A stretch of DNA of 55,899 nt, taken from NCBI GenBank assembly GCA_017996625.1, contig JAGOGO010000004.1, positions 1 through 55,899 of the forward strand, in the 5' to 3' direction. The notes under the pieces are model-generated. The model searched no databases and was not told where the DNA came from. It saw only the letters and a program-made list of their open reading frames with translations. Below, one piece after another: positions 1 through 8,324 of the stretch (its first letter is position 1; every line of letters starts with the position of its first letter). Made by a program: the position numbers and the translations under genes. Origin of the DNA: Deltaproteobacteria bacterium (GTDB taxonomy: Bacteria > Desulfobacterota > WTBG01 > JAGOGO01).

Positions 1-675
1 GAGAAGCAGATGGCCGCAGTAGCGGTAAAGAATCATCGAAACGGCTCCAAAAACAAGTATGCTCAGTTTCAAAACGTTATCACGATGGAGGAGGCGCTTA
101 ATGCTCGCGTGATTGTGAACCCTCTCAGGCTGTATGATTGCTGCCCGGTAACCGACGGAGCAGCTGCAGTAGTGCTGGCCTGTGAGGAGCGCGCCAAGGA
201 ATTCACCCGGGATCCCGTCTATATTCTCAGCATTGCTCAGGCCAACACCCATAAAAACTCGGCCAACATGCCAAGTCTCACCACCTGGGAACATGTAGTC
301 ATAGCCGCACCAAAAGCTTACGCCCGTGCAGGAATTACTGCGAAGGATGTGGATGTGGCGGAAATTCATGACTGCTTCACGATATCCGAAATTATTGAGA
401 CCGAAGACCTCGGCTTCTGCAAGAAAGGTGAAGGGGGAGCATTTGTCGAAGAAGGTCAATCTGATTTTGGTGGCACAGTAGTCGTTAATCCAAGCGGCGG
501 ACTGCTGACATGCGGTCATCCCTTCGGAGCGACAGGCGAACGCCAAGCGCAAGAGATCTTTCATCAGCTCCGGGGAGATGCGCCGAACCAGGTCCCCGGC
601 GCTAAGATCGGGCTTCAGCACACCATGAGCGGCTTCTGTTCTGATTGCTCGCTTACGATTTATGGGAGGATTTAG
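1..675 (+). CDS. thiolase, C-terminal part (5' end outside window)
   Basis: The reading frame is open from base 1, so the gene starts upstream and only about the last 225 residues are present. The family makes or breaks C-C bonds between acyl-CoA units in the cytosol. Visible are the conserved His region (EIHDCFTISEI) and NPSGGLLTCGHPFGATG, which carries the catalytic His of the thiolase C-terminal domain. The nucleophilic Cys would lie before the window. The C-terminus (SGFCSDCSLTIYGRI) is of the SCP-x/acetyl-CoA acetyltransferase type rather than the FadA type. The next gene starts 3 bases after the stop and encodes a DUF35 protein, the usual partner of this thiolase subgroup, so the two probably form a complex. 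Family confidence is high; substrate unknown. Confidence 0.9.
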   Translation, partial: EKQMAAVAVKNHRNGSKNKYAQFQNVITMEEALNARVIVNPLRLYDCCPVTDGAAAVVLACEERAKEFTRDPVYILSIAQANTHKNSANMPSLTTWEHVVIAAPKAYARAGITAKDVDVAEIHDCFTISEIIETEDLGFCKKGEGGAFVEEGQSDFGGTVVVNPSGGLLTCGHPFGATGERQAQEIFHQLRGDAPNQVPGAKIGLQHTMSGFCSDCSLTIYGRI

Positions 676-678
676 TGC

Positions 679-1104
679 ATGAAAGACGATATCTACTGGT
701 CATCCATCGACCTGTATCCCTTACAGAGCGAAGAGCACAACCGTATTGCTCCTTTTTATCAGCACTTGCGGGAGAACCGTTTCACAACTACCCGATGCAC
801 CCGATGCGGAGCAGAGCCATGGCCTCCCCGGGTGGTATGCCCTGAATGCATGAGTGATCAACTGGAGTGGATAGATCTTCCGGTTACAGGAGTCCTGGAC
901 ACCTTTACCATAGAAGAAGTTGGCGTTCCCCTCGGGTTTGAGAGACCACTGGTTCACGGATTAGTCAAGATCAATGATCGCCTCACCCTCTTCAGCCGCA
1001 TTGTCGATGCGAAGCTGGAAGAGCTCAAAGAAGGCATGACAGTAACGCTCAAGGTGATCCCTATTCCTCGCGACCGGGTTATTTATGCATTTACGCCGGC
1101 CTAG
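679..1104 (+). CDS. Zn-ribbon/OB-fold protein (DUF35), thiolase partner
   Basis: 141 residues. An N-terminal helix is followed by a rubredoxin-like zinc ribbon (CTRCG near residue 38 and CPECM near residue 54) and then a small OB fold (roughly residues 65-135). This is the DUF35 architecture. Family members bind SCP-x-type thiolases or HMG-CoA synthase and are thought to shuttle CoA-linked intermediates. It starts 3 bases after the thiolase stop, which implies translational coupling. All four cysteines are present. Confidence 0.88.
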   Translation: MKDDIYWSSIDLYPLQSEEHNRIAPFYQHLRENRFTTTRCTRCGAEPWPPRVVCPECMSDQLEWIDLPVTGVLDTFTIEEVGVPLGFERPLVHGLVKINDRLTLFSRIVDAKLEELKEGMTVTLKVIPIPRDRVIYAFTPA

Positions 1105-1187
1105 CCGGATGAAATTTTGATAACCTGCTGCTCGATAAGATGCGGAAGCTGACGCAGGAACCGTAATCCTGAACCTTTTCTTCGCCC

Positions 1188-2375
1188 ATGCCATCCATTA
1201 TTCTCAAGCAAGGATGGGAAGCATCGCTGCAGCGGCGCCATCCATGGATTTTTAATGGCGCCGTCCAGACGGTAAGCCCCCGAATCGCTTCGGGCGAAGC
1301 CGTTGATGTCCTTTCCTCCGAGGGAACCTGGCTCGCGGCAGGTGCCTACTCTCCATACTCGCAGATACGGGTTCGGGTTTGGTCCTTTGAACCTAGTGCC
1401 GTTGCCTTTTCTCAGCTTTTCCGCCAGCGACTTGAACGAGCCGTTCAAGGCCGAAACCTTCTGTTCGAAAACGATCCCTGCTCAGCATATCGCCTTGTCT
1501 ATGCAGAATCCGACGGATTGCCTGGACTCATTGTGGACCGATACGCCGGCTTTCTGGTTGTCCAGTTCCTTTTTGCAGGTGTCGAAGCCTGGAAAGAGAC
1601 GATCGTTCAACACCTCCATACTCTTTTCCCGGCCGCAGGGATATACGAGCGCTCTGAAGGCGAAGCGCGCAAAAAAGAAGGTCTGGAACAGGCTACCGGA
1701 GTTCTCCTTGGTCCCGAACCTTCGGATCTCATCGAAATACGTGAAGGGGAAGTCAGGTATCTGGTTGATATTAGACATGGCCAGAAAACCGGCCTTTTCC
1801 TCGATCAGCGTGACAATCGAGCTCTGATCGCCGATTTTTCGCATGATGCGGAGGTCCTCAATTGCTTCGCCTACACCGGCGGATTTGGCCTCTGGGCACT
1901 CAAGGCTAATGCCAGGCACGTGACCAACATCGATACGTCATCGGAAGCACTTGCACTCGCCCAGCGTACCGTAGAGTTGAATGGTTTCGACGCAACTCGG
2001 TTGACCAACACGGTTGGAGATGTTTTTCAGGTATTGCGCGCCTACCGGGATAGCCGGCGTTCCTTTGACCTGATCGTTCTCGATCCTCCCAAGTTCGCTG
2101 CCAGTGTCGACCAAGTATCCAAGGCGAGTCGCGGGTATAAGGATATTAATCTTCTGGCGCTGAAACTGTTGCGACCGGGAGGTGTTTTGTTTACCTTCTC
2201 CTGTTCTGGTCATATCAAGCCCGATCTGTTCCAGAAAATAGTAGCTGATGCCAGCCTCGATGCTGGTAGAGAGGTACAGATTATTCACCATCTCAATCAG
2301 GCTCCCGACCATCCGGTTCTCCTCTCCTTTCCGGAAAGTCACTATCTGAAAGGTCTCGTCTGTCGGGTGTGGTAG
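1188..2375 (+). CDS. rlmI: 23S rRNA (cytosine-C5) methyltransferase RlmI-like
   Basis: 395 residues, normal for RlmI/RlmI-like proteins. A PUA domain covers about residues 1-75 (HPWIFNGAVQ), followed by the EEHEE linker and a class I SAM methyltransferase domain. SAM-binding motif I is visible as VLNCFAYTGGFGLWAL. The catalytic motif is VLDPPKFAAS, and FSCSGHI carries the family cysteine. RlmI methylates C1962 of 23S rRNA using SAM. The gene follows the thiolase pair after 83 bases and need not be in the same operon. No strong Shine-Dalgarno sequence is visible before the ATG, but the PUA start aligns well with the family. Confidence 0.88.
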   Translation: MPSIILKQGWEASLQRRHPWIFNGAVQTVSPRIASGEAVDVLSSEGTWLAAGAYSPYSQIRVRVWSFEPSAVAFSQLFRQRLERAVQGRNLLFENDPCSAYRLVYAESDGLPGLIVDRYAGFLVVQFLFAGVEAWKETIVQHLHTLFPAAGIYERSEGEARKKEGLEQATGVLLGPEPSDLIEIREGEVRYLVDIRHGQKTGLFLDQRDNRALIADFSHDAEVLNCFAYTGGFGLWALKANARHVTNIDTSSEALALAQRTVELNGFDATRLTNTVGDVFQVLRAYRDSRRSFDLIVLDPPKFAASVDQVSKASRGYKDINLLALKLLRPGGVLFTFSCSGHIKPDLFQKIVADASLDAGREVQIIHHLNQAPDHPVLLSFPESHYLKGLVCRVW

Positions 2376-2445
2376 AGAGCACCCACAGCCAGCAAGATAT
2401 CCATTATTCCAGTTCTCAAATTTTCCAACGATGAGGAGTTCATCT

Positions 2446-2718
2446 ATGGATTGGAAGTTACTACTGACTGTTTTTTCCACAGTGTTCATTGCTGAAATCG
2501 GCGACAAAACGCAGCTCGCCACCTTCCTCTATGCTGCTAATTCTCCCCAGAGTAAGCTCACTGTGTTTCTCGGTTCCGCAACCGCACTGTTACTTACCTC
2601 AGCACTAGGCGCTTTTCTTGGCGCATGGCTCTCGGGCTGTCTTAATCCCCGCTATCTCTCCTGGCTTGCCGGGCTGGCCTTTATTGCCGTTGGAATTTGG
2701 ACTATTTTCAAGGCTTAA
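2446..2718 (+). CDS. half-size GDT1/UPF0016 (TMEM165) family membrane protein
   Basis: 90 residues from the ATG at 2446, chosen because GAGGAG (2433-2438) sits 7 bases upstream; an in-frame ATG at 2431 lacks such a site. The protein has three hydrophobic helices, and the signature E-x-G-D-K-T (AEIGDKTQLATFLYA) lies in the first. Full UPF0016 proteins carry this motif twice in six helices, so a one-motif protein should work as a homo- or heterodimer. The family exports Mn2+ or Ca2+ (MneA, TMEM165). Its place directly before an iron-dependent regulator suggests a link to metal balance, but it lies upstream of the feo promoter and is probably transcribed separately. Confidence 0.85.
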   Translation: MDWKLLLTVFSTVFIAEIGDKTQLATFLYAANSPQSKLTVFLGSATALLLTSALGAFLGAWLSGCLNPRYLSWLAGLAFIAVGIWTIFKA

Positions 2719-2734
2719 ATTTTCTAAAAAGCTC

Positions 2735-2770
2735 TTGACTAAAAGCCGGAATGAGTTAGAATAGCCTAAC
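2735..2770 (+). promoter_or_regulatory. promoter and DtxR/IdeR-like operator of the feo operon
   Basis: A sigma-70 style promoter is visible: TTGACT (2735-2740), 16-base spacer, TAGAAT (2757-2762). The inverted repeat GTTAG (2755-2759) / CTAAC (2766-2770) overlaps the -10. Its arms match the core half-sites of DtxR/IdeR boxes (TTAG...CTAA). Binding of the iron-loaded repressor encoded just downstream would block RNA polymerase. Autoregulation is inferred from position and motif. Confidence 0.7.
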
Positions 2771-2831
2771 AATGTACAGAAACTACAACTTTATTAAAAG
2801 CACCAAACAGAGTCCACAAGGAGAGTGCATC

Positions 2832-3389
2832 ATGGAACCGGACTTGACTCCGGCAATGGAAGATTATCTTGAGCAAATCCTCACGTTGAAGAACGCCAAT
2901 TCCGTCGTCCGGGTGAGGGACATTGCGCAAGGCATGAAGGTTAAGATGCCCAGTGTTACCTCAATGCTGAACACATTGGCTAAGCGTGGCCTTATTCGGC
3001 ACGGAAAATACGAGTATGTGGAACTCACTCCGGAAGGCAGCCTGAGGGCTCAGGAATCGCTGAACAAGCACCAGATTCTTTATAACTTCCTGAAAAATGT
3101 GCTGCAGATCGAACCGCAGCAGGCAGACTGTGACGCCTGTCAGATGGAACATGCCGTAAGCCCGGTAACCCTGAAAAAGCTGGTGGACTTTATTCGATTC
3201 ATCGAATTCTGTCCCCGGGCTGGTCTTGAGTGGCTCGAGTATTTCAAAAGTTTCTGCGGCAATGGTGCTTCCAGGGAAAAATGTGAAGCCCACATCCACG
3301 ACTTTCTTGACCAGTTTTCGGAAAAAATGAGCATGCTACAAGAAACCATGGAAGGCACAGGAAAGCTTTTGGAAGAGCATCCGAAATAA
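2832..3389 (+). CDS. DtxR/IdeR-family iron-dependent repressor
   Basis: 185 residues from ATG 2832, which has AAGGAG 6-7 bases upstream; an upstream in-frame ATG at 2772 would begin inside the likely transcription start region. The N-terminal winged helix (about residues 1-65; VRVRDIAQGMKVKMPSVTSMLNTLAKRGLI) is followed by the dimerisation/metal domain. DACQMEH there matches the C-x-x-E-H metal-site motif of DtxR/IdeR, favouring Fe2+ over Mn2+ sensing. A further Cys-rich tail (FCPRAG, SFCGNG) is unusual, and no SH3-like domain is present. The stop TAA overlaps an ATG of the feoA frame. Together with feoA and feoB this is an iron-uptake operon. MntR remains a weaker alternative. Confidence 0.85.
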   Translation: MEPDLTPAMEDYLEQILTLKNANSVVRVRDIAQGMKVKMPSVTSMLNTLAKRGLIRHGKYEYVELTPEGSLRAQESLNKHQILYNFLKNVLQIEPQQADCDACQMEHAVSPVTLKKLVDFIRFIEFCPRAGLEWLEYFKSFCGNGASREKCEAHIHDFLDQFSEKMSMLQETMEGTGKLLEEHPK

Positions 3390-3427
3390 TGAACGGACAT
3401 ACGACCCCCTTGAAAGGAATACTACCC

Positions 3428-3697
3428 ATGGAAGCGAAAGAAGCTCCCAGCGTTCATGAGATCGAGGTCGAACCCGAACCGATTCCTCTCACTATGGCTA
3501 CTCCGGGGAGAAACGTGACCCTCGTTGCGGTGACCGGCGGAAGAGGCCTCAAAAGCAGACTCTATGGTATGGGAATCACGCCCGGGGTGCACCTGAGAAT
3601 TCTCAACGGCGGTACATCAGGCCCTTTTCTTGTCTTAGTGCGTGACTTCAAGATAGCGCTAGGCTATGGCGTAGCCAGGAAGCTCATGGTTCGGTAA
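3428..3697 (+). CDS. feoA: FeoA, SH3-like subunit of ferrous iron transport
   Basis: 89 residues from ATG 3428, with AAAGGAA upstream. An ATG at 3389, overlapping the regulator stop, would add 13 unconserved residues. The C-terminal 70 residues form a typical FeoA SH3-like fold, with GRGLKSRLYGMGITPGVHLRIL and VRDFKIALGYGVARKLMV conserved. FeoA is a small cytosolic protein needed for FeoB function and thought to act on its GTPase cycle. The gene lies between the repressor and feoB. Confidence 0.92.
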   Translation: MEAKEAPSVHEIEVEPEPIPLTMATPGRNVTLVAVTGGRGLKSRLYGMGITPGVHLRILNGGTSGPFLVLVRDFKIALGYGVARKLMVR

Positions 3698-3760
3698 ATT
3701 TTTTTTAAGAGTAATGTTAGACGCCACTAATTGCTGTGTTCTGTTGACTGAGTTACCATT

Positions 3761-5965
3761 ATGCCAAAAGAAATAGTCATTGCTCTAGCGGGAAATCCGA
3801 ACTGCGGAAAGACCTCACTGTTCAATAATCTCACCGGTACGTGCCAGCATGTGGGAAACTGGCCCGGAGTAACGGTAGAGAAAAAAGAATGTGTTTGTAG
3901 TATTGGAGGCCGTAGGGTTAGGATCGTTGACTTGCCGGGCACCTACAGCCTGACCTCGAACTCTCTCGATGAAATCGTTGCCCGCACATTTATTCTTCAT
4001 AACAAGCCTGATGTGGTTATCAATGTCGTCGATGCGTCCAATCTCGATCGCAACCTCTATCTCACCGCTCAATTCCTCGAGATGGGCGTCAACCTGGTGC
4101 TCTGCCTCAATATGATTGATCAGGCGGAATCTCGTGGAGTCAAAATTGATGCCGAAAAGCTCTCCGAATATCTCGGCGCTCGGGTCGTAGCTACGGTTGC
4201 TCACCGCAACAAGGGCACTGACCAGCTCCTGGAAGCAGCTCTTCATGCTGCCGGCCATCCTGCTTCGGGACAGACCAGGATACGATATGGAACTGAAGTG
4301 GAAAAAGAGATTTCCGACTTAGAAGCCATGATCATGCAAAAAGGAGTGCTCAAGGACCGGTATGCACCTCGCTGGCTGGCACTCAAGCTCCTGGAGGGTG
4401 ATGAAGAGTTAACCAAACTCATAGCTGATCGCGACAGTACCAGTCAGGAGATTCTCAGTCAAACCCATGCATCCTGCGAACGATTGAAAAAATTATTCTC
4501 CTCCGATGTCGAGATGATTATTATCGATCAACGTTATGGGTTTATTACCGGCGTTACCAAGCGGGTAGTCTCAAAGCCGGTTGAGGAACGGCTCCTTTTT
4601 TCCGACCGGATCGACAACATTGTTCTTCACCGTCAGCTAGGCATACCAATTTTTCTGTTCTTAGCATGGCTCATGTTCAAGATCACGTTCACTGCTAGTG
4701 ATCCTTTGATGCATATGATCGAAAGCGGCCAGAGTCATCTTGCCTCAGTTGTCGGCAGCCTGCTCCCTGATGGCAGCATTATCCAAGGCCTGGTGGTGGA
4801 CAGCGTCATTGAAGGCGTCGGAAGTGTCCTGGTATTTATCCCGCTCATCTTTATTCTTTTCTTCTTGATGGCACTCCTTGAGGATTCCGGCTATATGGCC
4901 CGCGTTGCCTTTATCATGGACACGTTCATGCAGAAGATCGGGCTGCACGGAAAAGCGTTTCTCCCCATGATCTTAGGATTCGGCTGCAATATTCCGGGCC
5001 TCATGGCAACCCGGACCATCGAGACCCATCGTGAGCGATTACTTACGCTCATGATTATCCCTTTTATGTCATGCAGCGCACGACTCCCCATCTATGCTGT
5101 TTTTATTGGAGCTTTCTTCACTGAAAACGGCGGCACGGTCCTATTTTCGCTCTACCTGCTTGGTATTGTGACGGCTGTTGTCATGGCGAAAATTCTGGGA
5201 AAAACAGCCTTCCGGGGAGAATCATCACCCCTATTGCTGGAGCTTCCTCCCTATCGGATGCCAAGTATTAAAGGAGCGGTCCTGCACACCTGGAGCCGCG
5301 GGAAATTGTACCTGAGAAAAGCCGCAACTGTCATCCTCGGAGGTTGTATTCTCGTATGGTTCTTGAGTAATTTTCCCTGGCAGCCAGACTATTCTCGTGA
5401 TTATGAGGCACTCGAAAAAGAAGCGGCGACACGCTGGAACGCCGCTGCCGACAGGCTGCCGACAGGCTCGATCACATATCAGGCTGAGCAAGAACGCTTT
5501 CAGCAGTACATTCAGGACCTCGACACTCAGAGAAAGTCCGAAAAATTGCTCAAGAGTTATGCTGGCACAGTTGGTAAAGAAATCGAGCCCTTTCTGCGGC
5601 CTCTGGGATTCGACTGGAAGATCGGCATCAGCTTGCTAACCGGTATCGTAGGAAAGGAAATATTTGTTGGCACCCTGAGTACACTGTACGCGGTGAGCGG
5701 CACTGTTGATGACAGCGCCTCGCTGCGAACGGCAATTCAGCAGGACACCTGGAGCGACGGACGAAAGGTTTATACACCTCTTACGGCATTCGCGCTCATG
5801 GTGTTTTGCCTCCTTTATATTCCGTGCCTTGCGGCTATCGGTACTATTTTCCAGGAAACTCATTCTCTCAAATGGACACTGTTTGCAGTGAGCTACACCA
5901 CCGCAGTTGCCTGGATCGTCAGTTTTTTGATCTATCAGGGAGGCCGGCTGTTGGGACTGGGATAA
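3761..5965 (+). CDS. feoB: FeoB, GTP-dependent ferrous iron transporter
   Basis: 734 residues, normal length. The N-terminal G domain shows G1 GNPNCGKTSLFN (about residue 10), G3 DLPGTYSL, and G4 NMID. A helical GDI-like spacer follows (about residues 170-260). The membrane domain has two gate regions: IEGVGSVLVFIPLIFILFFLMALLEDSGYMARVAFIMD with GFGCNIPG, and LLTGIVGKEIFVGTLSTLY. Between them is a charged soluble stretch (about residues 545-600). FeoB imports Fe2+ across the inner membrane. It is the last gene of the operon; no FeoC is seen, and heptad repeats follow the stop. Confidence 0.96.
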   Translation: MPKEIVIALAGNPNCGKTSLFNNLTGTCQHVGNWPGVTVEKKECVCSIGGRRVRIVDLPGTYSLTSNSLDEIVARTFILHNKPDVVINVVDASNLDRNLYLTAQFLEMGVNLVLCLNMIDQAESRGVKIDAEKLSEYLGARVVATVAHRNKGTDQLLEAALHAAGHPASGQTRIRYGTEVEKEISDLEAMIMQKGVLKDRYAPRWLALKLLEGDEELTKLIADRDSTSQEILSQTHASCERLKKLFSSDVEMIIIDQRYGFITGVTKRVVSKPVEERLLFSDRIDNIVLHRQLGIPIFLFLAWLMFKITFTASDPLMHMIESGQSHLASVVGSLLPDGSIIQGLVVDSVIEGVGSVLVFIPLIFILFFLMALLEDSGYMARVAFIMDTFMQKIGLHGKAFLPMILGFGCNIPGLMATRTIETHRERLLTLMIIPFMSCSARLPIYAVFIGAFFTENGGTVLFSLYLLGIVTAVVMAKILGKTAFRGESSPLLLELPPYRMPSIKGAVLHTWSRGKLYLRKAATVILGGCILVWFLSNFPWQPDYSRDYEALEKEAATRWNAAADRLPTGSITYQAEQERFQQYIQDLDTQRKSEKLLKSYAGTVGKEIEPFLRPLGFDWKIGISLLTGIVGKEIFVGTLSTLYAVSGTVDDSASLRTAIQQDTWSDGRKVYTPLTAFALMVFCLLYIPCLAAIGTIFQETHSLKWTLFAVSYTTAVAWIVSFLIYQGGRLLGLG

Positions 5966-6294
5966 AAGAAACTGTTCACCGTTATTCGTTCACCGTTGAC
6001 CGTCAAATGGAGAATTGGGAAACTGGAAAAATGAGAAAAGTGGAACACCTTCGTAGCTGTCCCTAGACCAAGGCCCATTTAACCGTGTATCTGTTTATCC
6101 GTTCCGCTAGCATTCCGGTTCTTTTCGGTGAATGCGTCCGGAGCCAGCAGATCGAAATCATGCAGAGCAATCAACAGCCTGTAGATTACCGCACAAAAAG
6201 GTCGTCAAAGGACGCACTGTGATGGTATGATTTGAATGAAAGCGACAGGCCGACCCGGAAGCTCATGAACACACCATTGGCGAGGAGAATACCG
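5966..6294. repeat. intergenic gap with imperfect heptad repeats
   Basis: From about 5973 to 6045 the sequence reads as imperfect 7-base units of the type CCGTTCA, then units of the type ATTGGGA/AACTGGA. The same vocabulary recurs at 11085-11275 and 11820-11899. The rest of the gap (about 6060-6290) shows no convincing gene. This is the 3' end of the feo operon. Confidence 0.6.
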
Positions 6295-6549
6295 ATGGCG
6301 AAAATCGATGATGTTGTGAAGCACATTGAGGGAGATGTCGATCACGTCTCAGAATTGCTCGAACATATCCGGACGCACATCAAGCAAGCCCGTGATCTTT
6401 ACGAAACAGGAACTATCAAAGAGCTTTCCGAGATTGGCGAACATCTGCTTCAGATCGACAGCAAGATCCACGAACTGTATCATCACATCGTCCTGAAGGA
6501 AACAGGATATGATCCTGAGAAAGACATCACGGTAAAGAAGCAGAAGTGA
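6295..6549 (+). CDS. small coiled-coil protein, function unknown
   Basis: 84 residues from ATG 6295, preceded by GAGGAG; an in-frame ATG at 6232 lacks a ribosome site. The protein is acidic and almost wholly helical, with a heptad-like pattern (DDVVKHIEGDVDHVSELLEHIRTHIKQARDLYETGTIKELSEIGEHLLQIDSKIHELYHHI) and no Cys or membrane segment. It probably forms a helical bundle or hairpin. I do not recognise the family. A membrane-anchored EEP protein follows 57 bases later. Confidence 0.65.
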   Translation: MAKIDDVVKHIEGDVDHVSELLEHIRTHIKQARDLYETGTIKELSEIGEHLLQIDSKIHELYHHIVLKETGYDPEKDITVKKQK

Positions 6550-6606
6550 TGAACAGAGAGGCACCTGGTGCCTCGATTTCCCAGCAACAGAAGGAGAAAG
6601 CAGACA

Positions 6607-7704
6607 ATGGTGCTGGCTGCTCGCCTACTCCTGGGAATACTGGGCACGTTCGTCTGTGTAGCAACCGCGCTGCCCTTCATCAGAACCGACGAATGGTGGG
6701 TACGGATTTTTGATTTTCCCCGCTTGCAGATTTTCGTTATCGGCGGAAGCGTCTTGCTGCTCTACCTGCTGCTTATACGCAGCATCGCCCGGTGGGAAGC
6801 AGTCCTGGCTACCGGCCTCGCGACTGCACTGGTTATCCAAACGCTACAGATTTACCCGTACACTCCCCTGGCTCCGGTGCAGACTCACGCTGCTCACCAA
6901 GCCCGCCCTGAATCCACTTTCAGCATCATGGTAGCCAACGTGATGCAAAGCAATTATCAGGTAACCATCCTGCAGGAGATGATCAGCCGGCACGACCCTG
7001 ATCTTGTCCTGCTCACCGAAATCGATGCGTGGTGGGATGCTCACCTGCAGCCTCTGACAAGCACGTATCCGTTTACCTGTCGCTATCCTCTGGGCAACAC
7101 CTATGGCATGTCCCTGTATTCACGGCTGCCGCTGTCCAACCCTCAAGTTCGCTTTGTCACTGAAGCTGAAATACCTTCCATCTATACCCGGGTTCGGCTC
7201 CGTAACCGAACGGTAATTCATTTCTATGGCGTGCATCCGCGACCGCCAGGTCTTAAACCTCCTGAAACTGAAAAACGGCATGACAGCGCTCAGCGTGATG
7301 CGGAACTCGTCCTCATTGGACGGGAATCCGCCAGGCAGTCGGGCCCTGTTGTCGTCGCCGGTGACTTCAATGATGTGGCTTGGTCTCACACTACCCGGCT
7401 TTTCCAGCGCATCAGTCACCTGCTTGATCCGCGGATCGGTCGAGGTTTCTTCAGTACGTTTCATGCCGATATTCCTCTGCTGCGGTACCCACTGGATCAC
7501 TTGTTTCACTCCGACGACTTCACTTTTATCAGTATGGAACGCCTTCCTTCCTTCGGATCCGATCACTTTCCCATTGCAGTCAAACTACACCTCAATCAAC
7601 AAGCACCGGCCAAACAAGAACCGCCGGAGCGGAAGCCATCCGATCTGGAAGAATCACGCGAAGCCGTTGATGAGTACCAGGAGAAGAAGCGTGAGGAGAA
7701 ATGA
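6607..7704 (+). CDS. membrane-anchored endonuclease/exonuclease/phosphatase (EEP) family protein
   Basis: 365 residues from ATG 6607, with AAGGAG 10 bases upstream. Three hydrophobic segments lie in the first 85 residues (LLLGILGTFVCVATALPF, IFVIGGSVLLLYLLLI, VLATGLATALVIQTL). An EEP domain follows at about residues 105-335: IMVANVMQSNY, LVLLTEID (metal-binding Glu), VVVAGDFNDVAWS (active-site Asp and Asn), and GSDHFPIAVKL (catalytic Asp-His pair). The architecture resembles YafD-type proteins. The active site is complete, so metal-dependent phosphodiesterase or phosphatase activity is expected, probably on the outer side of the inner membrane; the substrate is unknown. A highly charged tail (EEPPERKPSDLEESREAVDEY region) follows the domain. 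Confidence 0.85.
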   Translation: MVLAARLLLGILGTFVCVATALPFIRTDEWWVRIFDFPRLQIFVIGGSVLLLYLLLIRSIARWEAVLATGLATALVIQTLQIYPYTPLAPVQTHAAHQARPESTFSIMVANVMQSNYQVTILQEMISRHDPDLVLLTEIDAWWDAHLQPLTSTYPFTCRYPLGNTYGMSLYSRLPLSNPQVRFVTEAEIPSIYTRVRLRNRTVIHFYGVHPRPPGLKPPETEKRHDSAQRDAELVLIGRESARQSGPVVVAGDFNDVAWSHTTRLFQRISHLLDPRIGRGFFSTFHADIPLLRYPLDHLFHSDDFTFISMERLPSFGSDHFPIAVKLHLNQQAPAKQEPPERKPSDLEESREAVDEYQEKKREEK

Positions 7705-7818
7705 GAGGATGATGCGTGTTGAGAGCATGAATTGGTCAGAAGATGCTCGAGCAGATTCACCGAAGGGACTGCTTTAGGTCTTTTGAGACTACAATGGCCG
7801 GAAAGTATATCGTCATTC

Positions 7819-7869
7819 TTGACACCCCGTTTTCACGTCCTATTATTTGTATGTTTGAACAATTATTCA
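7819..7869 (+). promoter_or_regulatory. promoter with SmtB/ArsR-type operator
   Basis: TTGACA (7819-7824), 16-base spacer and TATTAT (7841-7846) form a near-consensus promoter. Directly downstream, TGAACAATTATTCA (7856-7869), continuing GATA, closely resembles the imperfect palindromes bound by SmtB/ZiaR/CzrA metal sensors (TGAA-N6-TTCA core). Bound repressor would sit over the transcription start. The encoded ArsR-family protein downstream is the natural ligand. Confidence 0.72.
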
Positions 7870-7886
7870 GATACTCCGTCAAAAAT

Positions 7887-8261
7887 ATGGTTCAAAAAAA
7901 AGCACATACTGTTGAGGAAAACGGCTGCAGCGTTCGGATGGTGCATTTGGACCGGGTAGCCCGTGCCCGGTGTGAGGGTGTCCCGGAAGAAGAACTGGAG
8001 CAGCTTTCGCTCGTGTACCGGGCGCTCGGTGATCCGACCCGGCTGGGCATCGTGATGGCCCTCACAAGCGGGGAGATGTGCGTCTGTGACCTGGCCGCAC
8101 TGCTGCATGTGAGTGAGTCCGGAATCTCCCATCAGCTGCGTCGATTAAAAGACCTGACCCTGGTAAAAAACCGGCGGGATGGACAAGTGCTTTACTATTC
8201 TCTCGATGATCACCACGTCGAATCTTTGATTCAAACCGGATTGGCTCACGTGAGAGAATGA
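7887..8261 (+). CDS. ArsR/SmtB-family metal-responsive repressor
   Basis: 124 residues from ATG 7887, the first in-frame start after the promoter/operator; upstream in-frame ATGs fall within or before the promoter. Its ribosome site is poor and ATG 7938 is an alternative. The winged helix covers about residues 35-115. It includes GDPTRLGIVMAL and GEMCVCDLAALLHVSESGISHQLRRLKDLTLVKNRRDGQVLYYSL. The CVCDLA motif is the ELCVCDL 'metal box' of helix alpha-3 seen in SmtB, ArsR and CadC. A Cys near the N-terminus (ENGCSV) could add an alpha-3N ligand. It likely represses itself and the downstream efflux permease and releases DNA on binding a soft metal; which metal cannot be told. Confidence 0.88.
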   Translation: MVQKKAHTVEENGCSVRMVHLDRVARARCEGVPEEELEQLSLVYRALGDPTRLGIVMALTSGEMCVCDLAALLHVSESGISHQLRRLKDLTLVKNRRDGQVLYYSLDDHHVESLIQTGLAHVRE

Positions 8262-8324
8262 AATAGGCTTGGATGCCTTCAAACAGACGTATTGCAGCCT
8301 ATCACCTATTAGCGAGAAAGAGCA

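Noticed and set aside
1938-2522. A 194-residue minus-strand frame
   Set aside because: It covers the methyltransferase domain of rlmI in antisense and runs into the GDT1-like gene; both plus-strand genes have clear motifs.
6483-7566. Minus-strand frames over the EEP gene
   Set aside because: They are antisense to a gene with a complete EEP active site and have no motifs of their own.
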